DNA of 64,000 nt. Origin: Aliidiomarina celeris. GTDB lineage: Bacteria; Pseudomonadota; Gammaproteobacteria; Enterobacterales; Alteromonadaceae. The translations under genes and the position numbers were made by a program. Position 1 is the first letter of the stretch. Each line of letters begins with the position of its first letter. This document shows positions 9,462-17,681 of this stretch, piece after piece. The stretch lies in the NCBI RefSeq assembly GCF_003316875.1, contig NZ_QMIL01000004.1:181664-245663 (forward strand), read 5' to 3'. Below the pieces are notes generated by a model. It was not told the DNA's origin. It worked only from the letters and a program-made list of their open reading frames with translations, and searched no databases.

Positions 9462-10199
9462 CTAACGTAATTCACTTAATAACTTGGGTATTTCTACTGT
9501 TGCAGGGCCTTGGCGATAATCGTAGCCGTAGGGCACAGTGTCAATATCTTGAGTAATCAAAAAACAATCCGCGTCGGCGCGCGGGCAGTCTGCAAGGCTA
9601 GCAAAGGGATACACAGAAAGGGACGTGCCGACGACCAGCACAATATCAGCATTTCGAACTAAGGCTTCAGCTTCCTCGAAGTGGTTGATGGCTTCGCCAA
9701 ACCAGACCACATGAGGACGCAACTGCGCACCGTGAGGGCATAGATCGCCAAGCGTGATATTTTCATTGCCCAAGTCAATGAGTTCACCGGACACCGAGCT
9801 ACGCGCTTGAGTAATCAAACCATGCACATGTAGCACTTTGGAAGAACCCGCTCGTTCATGCAAATCATCGACATTTTGTGTCACAACGGTCACATCGAAA
9901 TATTGCTCAGCTTCGGCAATGGCACAATGAGCAGCATTAGGTATTGCCTTACGTACTTCATCACGGCGAAAGTTATAGAAGTCGAGTACCAGCTTTGGAT
10001 TAGCGTGAAAAGCCTCCGGCGTTGCCACTTCATACACCGAGTAGTTCGCCCACAAACCGCCATTATCGCGGAAGGTAGCCAAGTCACTTTCCGCGCTAAC
10101 ACCGGCACCGCTTAAAACAACAAGAGACTTTCGCTGCTCCTCATGTACCCTATCGCGTAATGTCCCAGAGTCATTCAATTTAGTGAAAAACCTCGTCAA
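9462..10199 (-). CDS. cobB: Sir2-family NAD-dependent protein deacylase (CobB/SIRT5-like), Zn-cysteines absent
   Basis: 245 residues in this frame. Sirtuin motifs are clear: LSGAGVSAESDLATFR, TQNVDDLHERAG, the catalytic HVHG, RPHVVWFGE and VVGTSLSVYP. FYNFRR contains the Tyr-x-x-Arg pair typical of SIRT5-type desuccinylase/deacylase specificity. Only one Cys remains where four zinc ligands normally sit (GDLCPHG), so it belongs to a zinc-less subgroup. The start is uncertain: TTG at 10199 overlaps the upstream Rpn-type gene by 20 bp, and a second TTG lies seven codons in. The overlap suggests translational coupling. Confidence 0.88.
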   Translation of the reverse strand: MTRFFTKLNDSGTLRDRVHEEQRKSLVVLSGAGVSAESDLATFRDNGGLWANYSVYEVATPEAFHANPKLVLDFYNFRRDEVRKAIPNAAHCAIAEAEQYFDVTVVTQNVDDLHERAGSSKVLHVHGLITQARSSVSGELIDLGNENITLGDLCPHGAQLRPHVVWFGEAINHFEEAEALVRNADIVLVVGTSLSVYPFASLADCPRADADCFLITQDIDTVPYGYDYRQGPATVEIPKLLSELR

Positions 10200-11232
10200 T
10201 GCTGTTTGCGGTTAAGAGTTTCAGCGTCCAATTTTGTAGTTGCTCTTCATTTGCATGTTCAATGGTTTTCATAGTGTCGTTTGCTAAAGCACCGAACTTA
10301 GCCTCAATGAGTTGCACAAACAAAGCGCGCTGACCCTCAGCCCGACCCTCAGCCCGACCCTCAGCAAGCCCCTCTTGCTTGCCAAGTTCTCTACCTTCTT
10401 GCTTACCCAGCTGAATACCTTCTTCACGCCCGGCGGCTAAACCTTCACGCTTCCACTCTTTTTTCCATTGTTCAACAGTCACTTCTAACATGCTTTGTAC
10501 TCCCTCTAGGTCGCTCACATCGCTCATATCAATGTGTTCCCACTTAGAAGGTAATAATACCCCTTTCATCCATGCAAGAAAGGCCTTGTTCAGCGATTTT
10601 TGCCCCTCTTGCTCCAACCATACTTTAAGTGCCTTAAATGCATTAAAAAGTTTTTCCTCATTTGCACTGGTTTCGAGCGCAAACAACGCAGAAACTAAGT
10701 TACGCGTGGGTAAAAGAGGATGGTTTTTAAATTTTCGCTCCTCAATAAGGAAGAACTCAAATTCTGGAATGTACTGCTCAATACCACCGGGAATAATGTC
10801 GATAAGATCTCGCAGATTGGTGGAATATTTCCAAGGCTGCTTGCCGTTATACAAGACCAGCGGAAGCACAGGCGGAAACTTACCGTGTGGTTTAAAATCT
10901 TGTTGTTTTGCGACGCGCTCATACAGTACCGACACATAGGTCATGAGCCGAATAGGCATAAAGCGATCAGGCTTCGACTGAAATTCCAACGCCACGTACA
11001 CATATAAATAGGTTTCTGAATCACGCCATTTAACGCGCCAAATACAATCACCGTGCCGTTTATCTAAACACTCAGTAATAAAGTCGGTAGGTAACGACTC
11101 TAACGAGGAAAAGTCCAGTTTATCCACCCATTCTTGCTTTACATACCCTACCAGCAGGTCAGCAATCATTCGGGGTTCGCTAAAAAGTAATTTATAGCTT
11201 TCATCAATACTTCGGCGTTGATTCGCGTCCAT
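10180..11232 (-). CDS. Rpn-family recombination-promoting nuclease / putative transposase (YhgA-like, PD-(D/E)XK)
   Basis: 350 residues from ATG 11232, preceded by AAGGAG at 10 nt; the frame upstream of it is in the AT-rich intergenic region. The N-terminal PD-(D/E)XK-like domain has the family pattern DESYKLLFSEPRMIADLLVG and VALEFQSKPD, with E-x-Q as the nuclease motif, then PVLPLVLYNG. The C-terminus carries the usual Gly/Glu repeat tail (GREEG, GKQEG, AEGR). E. coli Rpn proteins are DNA endonucleases that raise RecA-independent recombination. Its 3' end overlaps the sirtuin gene. Confidence 0.88.
   Translation of the reverse strand: MDANQRRSIDESYKLLFSEPRMIADLLVGYVKQEWVDKLDFSSLESLPTDFITECLDKRHGDCIWRVKWRDSETYLYVYVALEFQSKPDRFMPIRLMTYVSVLYERVAKQQDFKPHGKFPPVLPLVLYNGKQPWKYSTNLRDLIDIIPGGIEQYIPEFEFFLIEERKFKNHPLLPTRNLVSALFALETSANEEKLFNAFKALKVWLEQEGQKSLNKAFLAWMKGVLLPSKWEHIDMSDVSDLEGVQSMLEVTVEQWKKEWKREGLAAGREEGIQLGKQEGRELGKQEGLAEGRAEGRAEGQRALFVQLIEAKFGALANDTMKTIEHANEEQLQNWTLKLLTANSIDEVFH
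10332..10367 (-). repeat. three 12-bp tandem units inside the Rpn-type gene
   Basis: Unit GACCCTCAGCCC occurs at 10332-10343 and 10344-10355, with a variant ending CAA at 10356-10367. On the coding strand it gives AEGR-AEGR-AEGQ. In-frame units of this kind could change in number by slippage and alter the length of the C-terminal tail. Confidence 0.85.
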
Positions 11233-11436
11233 GCGATGTTGCTCCTTATTAAGATTTAAAATGGAAATAAGGAGTCTAGAGCGCGTATTCGCAAGCGCAA
11301 GCCAGCGAGCAGTAATTACGCAATTGCTACCTTTATTGTTTTTTAGAAGGTAAGAGAATTTGCTGAGTGTTGCTCTGTGGATTAGTAAAGCAAAGTTAGT
11401 TAGGATGAATTCAATGTAACTAAAAACTGAGCACGC

Positions 11437-12036
11437 ATGTCGCTTCAAAACAGCATCTCTTATTACAACGAAAACGCTGAAACTTTCCATGCCGATACCG
11501 CGGGTGTGGATATGTCGGCGCTTTATGCAGAATTTCTGCCGTTATTGCCTGAGAACGCGCATATTATTGACGCGGGTTGTGGATCTGGGCGCGATGCCGT
11601 GGCATTTAGAGCGCAAGGTTTTCAAGTGACCGCGTTCGACGCAAGTGAGGCGTTAGTGGCTAAAGCCAGAGCGCAGCTTGGGCAAGACACGGTACAGCAT
11701 TGCACCTTTTTAAGCTTTGAAGTGACAACGCCTGCGGATGCAATCTGGGCGTGCGCGTCCTTACTCCATGTGGTGCCCTCACAGCTACCTCAAACGTTCA
11801 CACATTTAGCCGCGCAGCTTAAACCTAATGGCATTATGTATTGCTCCTTCAAGTATGGAACCGACCAAACCGAACGGAGCGGCCGTACTTTTACCAATTT
11901 GAATGAAGTAATACTAGCAGAAACGCTACAAAACACCGGGTTTCGCATTTCTAAAACATGGCGCACCAGCGACGCCCGCCCCGGCCGAGAGCATGAGCAA
12001 TGGCTGAATGCGATATTGGTGAAGGGTGATAAATAA
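11437..12036 (+). CDS. class I SAM-dependent methyltransferase
   Basis: 199 residues. Motif I, IIDAGCGSGRDAVAFRAQGF, followed by VTAFDASEALV, is the SAM-binding signature. ACASLLHV and MYCSFKYG are the post-I blocks typical of TehB/UbiE-like small-molecule methyltransferases. The substrate is unknown. It reads away from the Rpn-type gene (204-bp gap) and stops 1 bp before the ATG of the PLD-helicase gene. The two are therefore very likely one operon with coupled translation. Confidence 0.85.
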   Translation: MSLQNSISYYNENAETFHADTAGVDMSALYAEFLPLLPENAHIIDAGCGSGRDAVAFRAQGFQVTAFDASEALVAKARAQLGQDTVQHCTFLSFEVTTPADAIWACASLLHVVPSQLPQTFTHLAAQLKPNGIMYCSFKYGTDQTERSGRTFTNLNEVILAETLQNTGFRISKTWRTSDARPGREHEQWLNAILVKGDK

Positions 12037-12037
12037 C

Positions 12038-14458
12038 ATGGCGCTTGCAAATGGACATCTACTAACCACAGGGACGGCAGCCGATCCGTTATTGCCTAAG
12101 CTTGTACATGCCATTAATCATGCCACTGCGATTGATATTTGCGTGTCTTTTGCGCAGAAATCGGGTGTGTCTTTGTTATTCGAGCCCATTGCTGAAGCAC
12201 TCGAAAATGGTGCGAGTATTCGCATCATGACCTCGGATTATTTGTTCATTACGCATCCACACGCCCTGAGGCTCCTCTTGATTCTGAAGCAGCGGGGCGC
12301 GAATGTTCGCTTGTACACCTGCTCTGAGCGAAAAGCATTTCATTTGAAATCTTATATATTCGTTCGTGAATTTTCTGGAGGTATTGAGGCGGGAACAGCC
12401 TTTGTGGGCTCAAGCAATTTGAGTGAGAGTGCGCTCACCTCGGGCATGGAATGGAATTTACGATTCGATTTGGAAACAGCTTCAGAGGCGTCGCGCGCTG
12501 AGTTTGCCCATATTAGAAATAGTTTCGAGCACCTATTTCACGCAGAGCAAGCGCTGGAACTTACTTGGGAATTTGTTGAGCAGTATTCAAAGCGCTATGA
12601 AGAAGTTACGCAGCAAAATGCGCCTTTAATTCAAGCTCTCGGTGTAGACGATGAGCCAGAGCCGGAACGCCTCACGCCAAACGAAGCACAAATTGAGGCA
12701 CTCATTGCGTTGCGGGAAAGTAGGCTTGCAGGCTATCAGCGAGGCCTCGTGGTTATGGCGACGGGTATGGGCAAAACGTGGCTAGCCGCATTCGATGCTC
12801 AGCAAGTTCAGGCGGATCGTGTGCTGTTTGTTGCGCATCGAGAAGAGATATTAATTCAAGCGCAGCGAACTTATAGTGCTTTATTTCCAAACAAAAGTGT
12901 CGGTTTTTACAATGGCGGCGAGAAAGCCATAGACTCTGATTTTGTATTTGCATCGGTGCAGTCTTTAGGGCGTTTGCAACACTTACAAAACTTTCCCCGC
13001 GAGCATTTTGATTACGTGGTAGTTGATGAATTTCATCATGCCACTTCAAGGAGTTATCAGAAGCTTCTGAACTATTTCAAACCGGGCTTTCTGTTGGGCT
13101 TAACCGCGACCCCAGAGCGAACCGATCAATCAGATATTTTAAGCCTTTGCGATCACAACCTTGTGTTTGAACGCACACTCGTTGACGGTATTTCGCAAGA
13201 TATTTTGGTGCCATTTCATTACTACGGCATTTTCGATGCCTATGTGAACTACCAAGAAATTCCATGGCGAAGTGGGAAGTTCGATCCTGCAGCGCTCGAC
13301 AATGCGTTTGTCACCACAAAGCGCGCGAAGCATATTTTTGAGCACTGGCTGAAGCACCGGCAATCTCGTACGCTCGGCTTTTGCATTTCCCAAAAACACG
13401 CCGACTTCATGGCCAACTACTTTAGCCAAAAAGGTATTAAAGCAGTGGCTGTATACAGCGGCTCTGAGGTGCGTAGAAATGAAGCACTCAAGGCCCTCGC
13501 GCTAGGCGGTATTGAAGTGATTTTCTCAGTCGATTTGTTCAATGAAGGCACTGATATTCCCGAAGTAGATACGGTTCTCATGGCGCGCCCAACAGAGTCG
13601 AAGATACTCTTTTTGCAGCAACTCGGTAGAGGCTTGCGACAGTCGCCTGAAACGAATAAAAGCCACGTGGTTGTGCTCGACTTTATCGGCAATCACAAAT
13701 CGTTTCTGGTGAAACCCGCCAGCCTGTTAGGTACGGTTCGCTATACGCAAACTATTGAAGCAATCCGTAGCCAAGAGAAGCCACTTCCAGACGGCTGCCA
13801 CTTGAATTTCGATGTTGAAGTTATGGATTTCTGGGAGAAGTTGAAGAAGTCACTTGGACCTACTTTTGCAGAAGACTACGAAACGCTGACTTCCGAGCTT
13901 GGGCAGCGCCCCACGGCTACACAATTTTTTCATGCAGGTTTTTATCATAAGGCGAAGATACGCCAAAATTACGATGGTTGGCTCGGGCTCGTTGCTGAGT
14001 TTGAGGCAAGTAAAGAACTCAATAAACTGCATAAGCGACATGGAGAGTTCATGCGCCTCGCGATTGAGCAAACCGCAATGACTAAATGTTTCAAAGCCAT
14101 TTTGTTGCAGGCATTCGTGGAGCTGGAAGGGTTTGCAAATAAGACCGACGGTGTCGATATTGGTGACCTCGCGAAACGAAGCTGGGAAATATTGCACCGC
14201 TACCCTAACGCAGCAGCGAAAGACCTTGCACAAAAAGAGCAAAAACTGAAACCAGAGAGCAATGCATGGGTTGCATACTGGAAGGGAAACCCGATTAAAG
14301 CCTATACCTCTGAGAACAAAAAAGAAGGCCTTTGGTTCGTTTTAGAAAGAGCACGAATGCTCCCCAATTTCTCCGTAGAAGTGAGCGAAAGAGATCTGTT
14401 CGAGACAATGGTTTTAGAGCTTTGTGAATTAAGAATGGCCGAGTATTTGGCGCGTTAA
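12038..14458 (+). CDS. HKD (phospholipase D-like) nuclease fused to an SF2 helicase
   Basis: 806 residues from ATG 12038 (GAAGGG upstream), 1 bp after the methyltransferase stop. Residues 1-180 form a PLD-type nuclease half with H102-x-K104 and GSSN near 124-127 (one HKD motif, so probably an active dimer). The SF2 helicase core follows: Walker A GMGKT 243-247, DEFH 330-333, TATPERTD, and motif VI QQLGRGLRQS. About 250 C-terminal residues have no recognised function. This is the COG3886-COG1061 kind of fusion. Such proteins act on DNA and occur in repair and defence settings; no role is proven here. The SRAP remnant begins 14 bp downstream. Confidence 0.88.
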   Translation: MALANGHLLTTGTAADPLLPKLVHAINHATAIDICVSFAQKSGVSLLFEPIAEALENGASIRIMTSDYLFITHPHALRLLLILKQRGANVRLYTCSERKAFHLKSYIFVREFSGGIEAGTAFVGSSNLSESALTSGMEWNLRFDLETASEASRAEFAHIRNSFEHLFHAEQALELTWEFVEQYSKRYEEVTQQNAPLIQALGVDDEPEPERLTPNEAQIEALIALRESRLAGYQRGLVVMATGMGKTWLAAFDAQQVQADRVLFVAHREEILIQAQRTYSALFPNKSVGFYNGGEKAIDSDFVFASVQSLGRLQHLQNFPREHFDYVVVDEFHHATSRSYQKLLNYFKPGFLLGLTATPERTDQSDILSLCDHNLVFERTLVDGISQDILVPFHYYGIFDAYVNYQEIPWRSGKFDPAALDNAFVTTKRAKHIFEHWLKHRQSRTLGFCISQKHADFMANYFSQKGIKAVAVYSGSEVRRNEALKALALGGIEVIFSVDLFNEGTDIPEVDTVLMARPTESKILFLQQLGRGLRQSPETNKSHVVVLDFIGNHKSFLVKPASLLGTVRYTQTIEAIRSQEKPLPDGCHLNFDVEVMDFWEKLKKSLGPTFAEDYETLTSELGQRPTATQFFHAGFYHKAKIRQNYDGWLGLVAEFEASKELNKLHKRHGEFMRLAIEQTAMTKCFKAILLQAFVELEGFANKTDGVDIGDLAKRSWEILHRYPNAAAKDLAQKEQKLKPESNAWVAYWKGNPIKAYTSENKKEGLWFVLERARMLPNFSVEVSERDLFETMVLELCELRMAEYLAR

Positions 14459-14472
14459 CCTAGAGGTAAACC

Positions 14473-14715
14473 ATGTGCGGTCGTTTGAATGTAATTGAAG
14501 ATCCGCTTTGCGGGTTGGTTACAGAGCAGTTGGGGTTGCGCTTTGATGCCCGCACCAATACGGATTTGCGGCCGACACAACAGGTTGAGATAGTGGCGGC
14601 GGCTCCGGAGGGTTTGCAGCAGCTGAGCACGCCTAAACGGCTTGCCCTTGCCGATACCAGCGGTACGACAATGCCAGCACGCCACACATGGCGGCGGGTA
14701 TGTAGAGGGCGTTGA
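14473..14715 (+). pseudogene. truncated SRAP protein (YedK/HMCES family), N-terminal fragment
   Basis: The frame begins MCGRLNVIEDP, the hallmark SRAP start. Cys2 is the residue that crosslinks abasic sites in single-stranded DNA. LRPTQQVEIVAA matches the next conserved block. Homology stops after about 50-55 codons. The remaining codons are antisense to the end of the DUF1275 gene, whose stop is at 14633. Full SRAP proteins are about 220 residues and need later His/Glu residues, so this copy should be inactive. A deletion or rearrangement has joined its first quarter to the convergent gene. It starts 14 bp after the PLD-helicase, so it was probably the third gene of that operon. Confidence 0.8.
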
Positions 14716-15295
14716 AGTTGTATTGGCTGAACATGAAGGCGCCGAAGGAGCCGCCGGCAATAAAGCCAAGCACAATTAGGCTGAAGAGTAATGCTTTGCG
14801 GGTGTCGAAGGACTCACCGCGGAGTTTTGCGCCGATCATAATACCGATGTCTGTGAAAATGCCGGTTACATGTGTGGTGCGAATAACGGCGCCGCTGTAG
14901 GTGGTAACCATGGCGTTTTGTAAACCACAGGCGGCGGAAGCAAAGTAATGGCCGAGCGACGAGTCGAAGTTGAGAAAGCCTACGGCTGCCAGTAGTAATG
15001 TACCTTCTAACGCTAATAATCCACTGTAATTGCGGCCCATTTTTAATGCGCCACTGCGCAGGAAAAAGCCTGAAATAACAGCACCTATAATAAAAGACAC
15101 AACAATGAACGCTAAGTGTGCGGTGTGAACGAAGCTGGAGTTAGCGAGCCCTGTGCCAATGAGTGTGGTTATACCAGAAAGGTGCGAAATAGACTGGTGT
15201 TGAAAGCCAAGCAAGCCGACGGCGTTTACGAACCCGGCAATCAGCGCAAGAATAAATGCTCCATATTCCACCCATTTCGGTAACCGAGTGATCAC
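14633..15295 (-). CDS. YoaK/DUF1275 family membrane protein
   Basis: 220 residues with six to seven hydrophobic helices, and the family pattern: GFVNAVGLLGF near the start, SHLSGITT, ASAACGLQNAMVTTYSG and TTHVTGIFTDIGI. Function is unknown in the family, which is proposed to be transporter-like. The protein appears complete. Its last codons lie at the breakpoint of the SRAP remnant, so the gene may have arrived by the event that truncated SRAP. Confidence 0.85.
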   Translation of the reverse strand: MITRLPKWVEYGAFILALIAGFVNAVGLLGFQHQSISHLSGITTLIGTGLANSSFVHTAHLAFIVVSFIIGAVISGFFLRSGALKMGRNYSGLLALEGTLLLAAVGFLNFDSSLGHYFASAACGLQNAMVTTYSGAVIRTTHVTGIFTDIGIMIGAKLRGESFDTRKALLFSLIVLGFIAGGSFGAFMFSQYNFNALYIPAAMCGVLALSYRWYRQGQAV

Positions 15296-15339
15296 GGCTT
15301 ATATTCCTTTTTAACATCAGCTTAATAGCTGAGCTTAAC

Positions 15340-15531
15340 TCACCGCGGCCCATACCTCCACTCTGGAATTTTACCGCTGTATGCGCGGCGGTAGAGTTCT
15401 TCTGCGTAGCGTTTAAAGGCTATGTTTTTACCCCAAGTAGAGAGCCAGTTTTGGTAGGGGCTTGCGAGTATGCTTTGCATGGCGGCAACAATTTCGGTGT
15501 TGCTCATGTTTTCGAGTGTGTCGTTTTCCAT
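15340..15531 (-). CDS. small hypothetical protein, 63 aa
   Basis: 63 residues, preceded by AAGGA six nt before the ATG, so translation is plausible. It is Trp/Tyr-rich with a basic end (IPEWRYGPR), and has no signal peptide or TM segment. I recognise no family. It lies between the DUF1275 gene and the next orphan protein on the same strand, 26 bp downstream of the latter, and is probably co-transcribed with it. Confidence 0.55.
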   Translation of the reverse strand: MENDTLENMSNTEIVAAMQSILASPYQNWLSTWGKNIAFKRYAEELYRRAYSGKIPEWRYGPR

Positions 15532-15557
15532 AGTCAGTCCTTAAATATAGCGTTGTG

Positions 15558-16082
15558 TTAAATAAGGTCGGTGAGCACGGCCATTACCGCACGCTGCACT
15601 TTCGGGCGGTCGACGAGTTCTTGATCGAACCATGCGGTGAGTTCGTTCAAAATGGCGTGGTGAAGCGCTTCATTTTGCGTCGTTATGCGCTCAACAATAC
15701 CCAGCGCAATGCGCTCATATTCGTCGGTGCAGTAGTTTGGTACACAACCGGTACCCATGGGGTCGTTATTGAACAGCGCATTGTCGAGCTTTATGGTGAA
15801 GTCGCGGGTGGCTTTTTTCAGCGCCCATTGCTGGCTCGAGTTGTCGGTTGGCTTGCCAGCCGCGTCGAGGGGCGTGACTCCCCGTAGTGAGCGATTGATA
15901 TTGGTGCGTTCAATGTAATCGGCGCGCATTGGGTTTTCGCCGTTTCGTCGTGCTTTCGCATCGGCAATTGAGTCTTGCGTGTGGTCGTACTCTTCTGGAA
16001 ATTCGTGCAAGTGAATGCGCGCGGCTAGTTTTTCAATCGGGCTGCGTAAATCTCGCTTTTGTTGGCGATAGGAAGCGTTCAT
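15558..16082 (-). CDS. hypothetical protein, 174 aa
   Basis: 174 residues with AGAGG ahead of the ATG at 16082. The protein is soluble and charged: a basic N-terminus (RQQKRDLRSPIEKLAARIH), a central loop with two cysteines (GCVPNYCTDEYE), and a predicted helical C-terminal half ending in ELVDRPKVQRAVMAVLTDLI. I recognise no family and see no catalytic motif. Codon use looks like the neighbours'. Confidence 0.6.
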   Translation of the reverse strand: MNASYRQQKRDLRSPIEKLAARIHLHEFPEEYDHTQDSIADAKARRNGENPMRADYIERTNINRSLRGVTPLDAAGKPTDNSSQQWALKKATRDFTIKLDNALFNNDPMGTGCVPNYCTDEYERIALGIVERITTQNEALHHAILNELTAWFDQELVDRPKVQRAVMAVLTDLI

Positions 16083-16345
16083 AAGGGCCTCTTTGGTAGT
16101 AACGGGTATTAATTTTTTAGGTTAGGTGCTTCGGTCGAAGCGGGGGAAGTGGCACTTCCCTGTGCCGATGTAAGCACTTTAAGGGCAGGTGGCGACAGTT
16201 GGTGTCGCGCTTTTAAAATTATTTTGAATTTATGTGGAAAACTCGAAACAAAAACTAACCATTTTGCCATGAATCGGAAATGTTATTCCTGTATAACTGA
16301 GAACCTATTTGTGAAGAAGAATATTTAATCGGAGCATTTTCAGTC

Positions 16346-16380
16346 ATGTCGTTGGTTCAGCGTATTGTGTTAGCAATCAC
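16346..16380 (+). pseudogene. 5' fragment (first 12 codons) of the HTH gene split by the TnpB element
   Basis: ATG at 16346, with GGAG about 12 nt upstream, opens MSLVQRIVLAI plus two bases (AC) of the next codon, ending at 16380. Joining 16380 to 17735 makes codon ACT and continues in frame into TTG CGT TTC GAT (LRFDVGPC) of the downstream frame. The fragment and the frame at 17736-18212 therefore read as one gene of about 170 codons, interrupted by the element. In place, the frame stops inside the element after the codons ACG CCG. Confidence 0.72.
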
Positions 16381-16388
16381 GCCGTAAA

Positions 16389-16409
16389 CCCTCGCCCAGT
16401 CGGGCGGGG
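16389..16409. repeat. left-end hairpin of the TnpB element
   Basis: CCCTCGCCC followed by a short loop and GGGCGGGG forms a stem with one bulged T. Hairpins of this kind are recognised by TnpA (Y1 transposase) in IS200/IS605 elements. It starts 8 bp inside the deduced left end and uses the same stem sequence as the right end. Confidence 0.75.
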
Positions 16410-16471
16410 ATATAAGGCGTTGGTTTTAATGTCGTGAACGGTCTTGATTAAGCGGCACGCATGTGTAAATA

Positions 16472-16491
16472 TACTGTATATAAAACCAGTA
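16472..16491. promoter_or_regulatory. LexA/SOS-type box upstream of tnpB
   Basis: TACTGTATATAAAACCAGTA matches the gammaproteobacterial LexA consensus (CTGT-N8-ACAG inside TACTGTATATATATACAGTA) at 17 of 20 positions. From memory it differs from the E. coli umuDC operator at one base. The right half reads CCAG instead of ACAG. It lies inside the element, 11 bp before the tnpB ATG, and overlaps likely -10 sequences (TAAATA 16466-16471, with TTGATT 16444-16449). LexA binding here is inference. Confidence 0.5.
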
Positions 16492-16502
16492 GCGAAGTGA
16501 CG

Positions 16503-17681
16503 ATGTTAAAGGCCACAAAAGTACGCATCTATCCCACACCTGAGCAGGCGGAGTTTTTAAACCGCCAGTTCGGTGCTGTGCGCTTTGCGTACAACAAGGC
16601 TTTGCATATCATCAGCAGCCAATACAAGCGTCACGGCCTGAAATTAAAAGCCAAAAAAGACCTCAAGCCGCTGTTGGCTGTTGCGAAGAAATCTCGCAAG
16701 TATCACTGGCTCAAAGATTTTGATTCGATTGCACTCCAGCAGGCATGTATCAATCTGGATAAAGCCTTTCAAAGCTTCTTTGACCCCAAGCTGCCTTCTC
16801 GCTATCCCAAGCTCAAGCGTAAGCACGGCAGGCAGTCCAGCTATCACTGCATGAGTGTCAGTTGTGGTAATGACTGGATTAAAGTGCCGAAGTTAAAGCA
16901 GCCTATCAAAGCACGAATCCATCGCCAGCTTGAGGGCGAACTAAAAAGTATTACCCTGTCTCGCACTGTTACGGGTGAATACTATGCCTCATTACTGTAT
17001 GAAGATGGACAAAGACCGCCTATACCCATTCAAAGCCTGAATGCGATGCAAGTGCTCGGATTGGATATGGGTTTAACACATCTTGTCATTGATTCAAATG
17101 GCACAAAAAAAGCGAATCCACGCTTTTTGAAGAAAGCCAGCGCCAATCTGCGCCGTAAACAAAAAGCCTTATCACGGTGCAAGAAAGGCAGCAAAGGTCG
17201 TGCCAAAGCCAGACTTAAACTCGCTAAGGCGCATCAGCGTCTGGCGAATGCGCGTGCTGATTTTCAGCACAAGCTGTCTCGACACGTTATTGACGAAAAC
17301 CAAGCGGTGATTGTCGAGACACTGAAAGTGAAAAACATGCTGAAGAACAAAAAACTGTCTAGGCATATTGCCGATGCCAGCTGGTCAGCTTTGATCCAAA
17401 AGCTTAAATACAAGACCAAAGAGCAAGGCAAACATCTGATTAAAATTGATCAGTGGTTTGCCAGCTCTAAGACCTGCTCTTGCTGCGGACACAAGCTGGA
17501 GGAGTTATCGCTAAAAGTGCGCGACTGGCAGTGTCCATCCTGCTCAACACAGCATGATCGAGATATCAATGCTGCGCTCAACATTCGAGCGCAGGGTATT
17601 TTGAAATTAAAGGCCGCAGGGCTGTCGGTCTCTGCCAATGGAGGCAAGCGTCAATCTGGTCACGCACCAGTTGCTGCCTGA
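16503..17681 (+). CDS. tnpB: TnpB, RNA-guided RuvC-type endonuclease of IS200/IS605-type element
   Basis: 392 residues from ATG 16503 (MLKATKVRIYPTPEQ, the usual TnpB start). An in-frame ATG at 16461 would add 14 odd residues encoded across the SOS-type box and is less likely. The RuvC residues are all present: D188 (GLDMG), E272 (VIVETLKVKN) and D354 (HDRDINAALNI). Zinc-finger cysteines are at 325, 328, 344 and 347. TnpB proteins, ancestors of Cas12, cut DNA complementary to an RNA made from the element's right end. Length is normal and no frameshift is seen, so the protein should be active. Confidence 0.95.
   Translation: MLKATKVRIYPTPEQAEFLNRQFGAVRFAYNKALHIISSQYKRHGLKLKAKKDLKPLLAVAKKSRKYHWLKDFDSIALQQACINLDKAFQSFFDPKLPSRYPKLKRKHGRQSSYHCMSVSCGNDWIKVPKLKQPIKARIHRQLEGELKSITLSRTVTGEYYASLLYEDGQRPPIPIQSLNAMQVLGLDMGLTHLVIDSNGTKKANPRFLKKASANLRRKQKALSRCKKGSKGRAKARLKLAKAHQRLANARADFQHKLSRHVIDENQAVIVETLKVKNMLKNKKLSRHIADASWSALIQKLKYKTKEQGKHLIKIDQWFASSKTCSCCGHKLEELSLKVRDWQCPSCSTQHDRDINAALNIRAQGILKLKAAGLSVSANGGKRQSGHAPVAA

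Noticed and set aside
10332-10367. CRISPR-like or VNTR array
   Set aside because: Only three in-frame 12-bp units coding the Gly/Glu tail common in Rpn-family proteins.
16083-16345. Hidden gene in the 263-bp gap between the 174-aa gene and the interrupted HTH gene
   Set aside because: No open frame with a ribosome site was found; the DNA is AT-rich and looks like a promoter region for the divergent genes.
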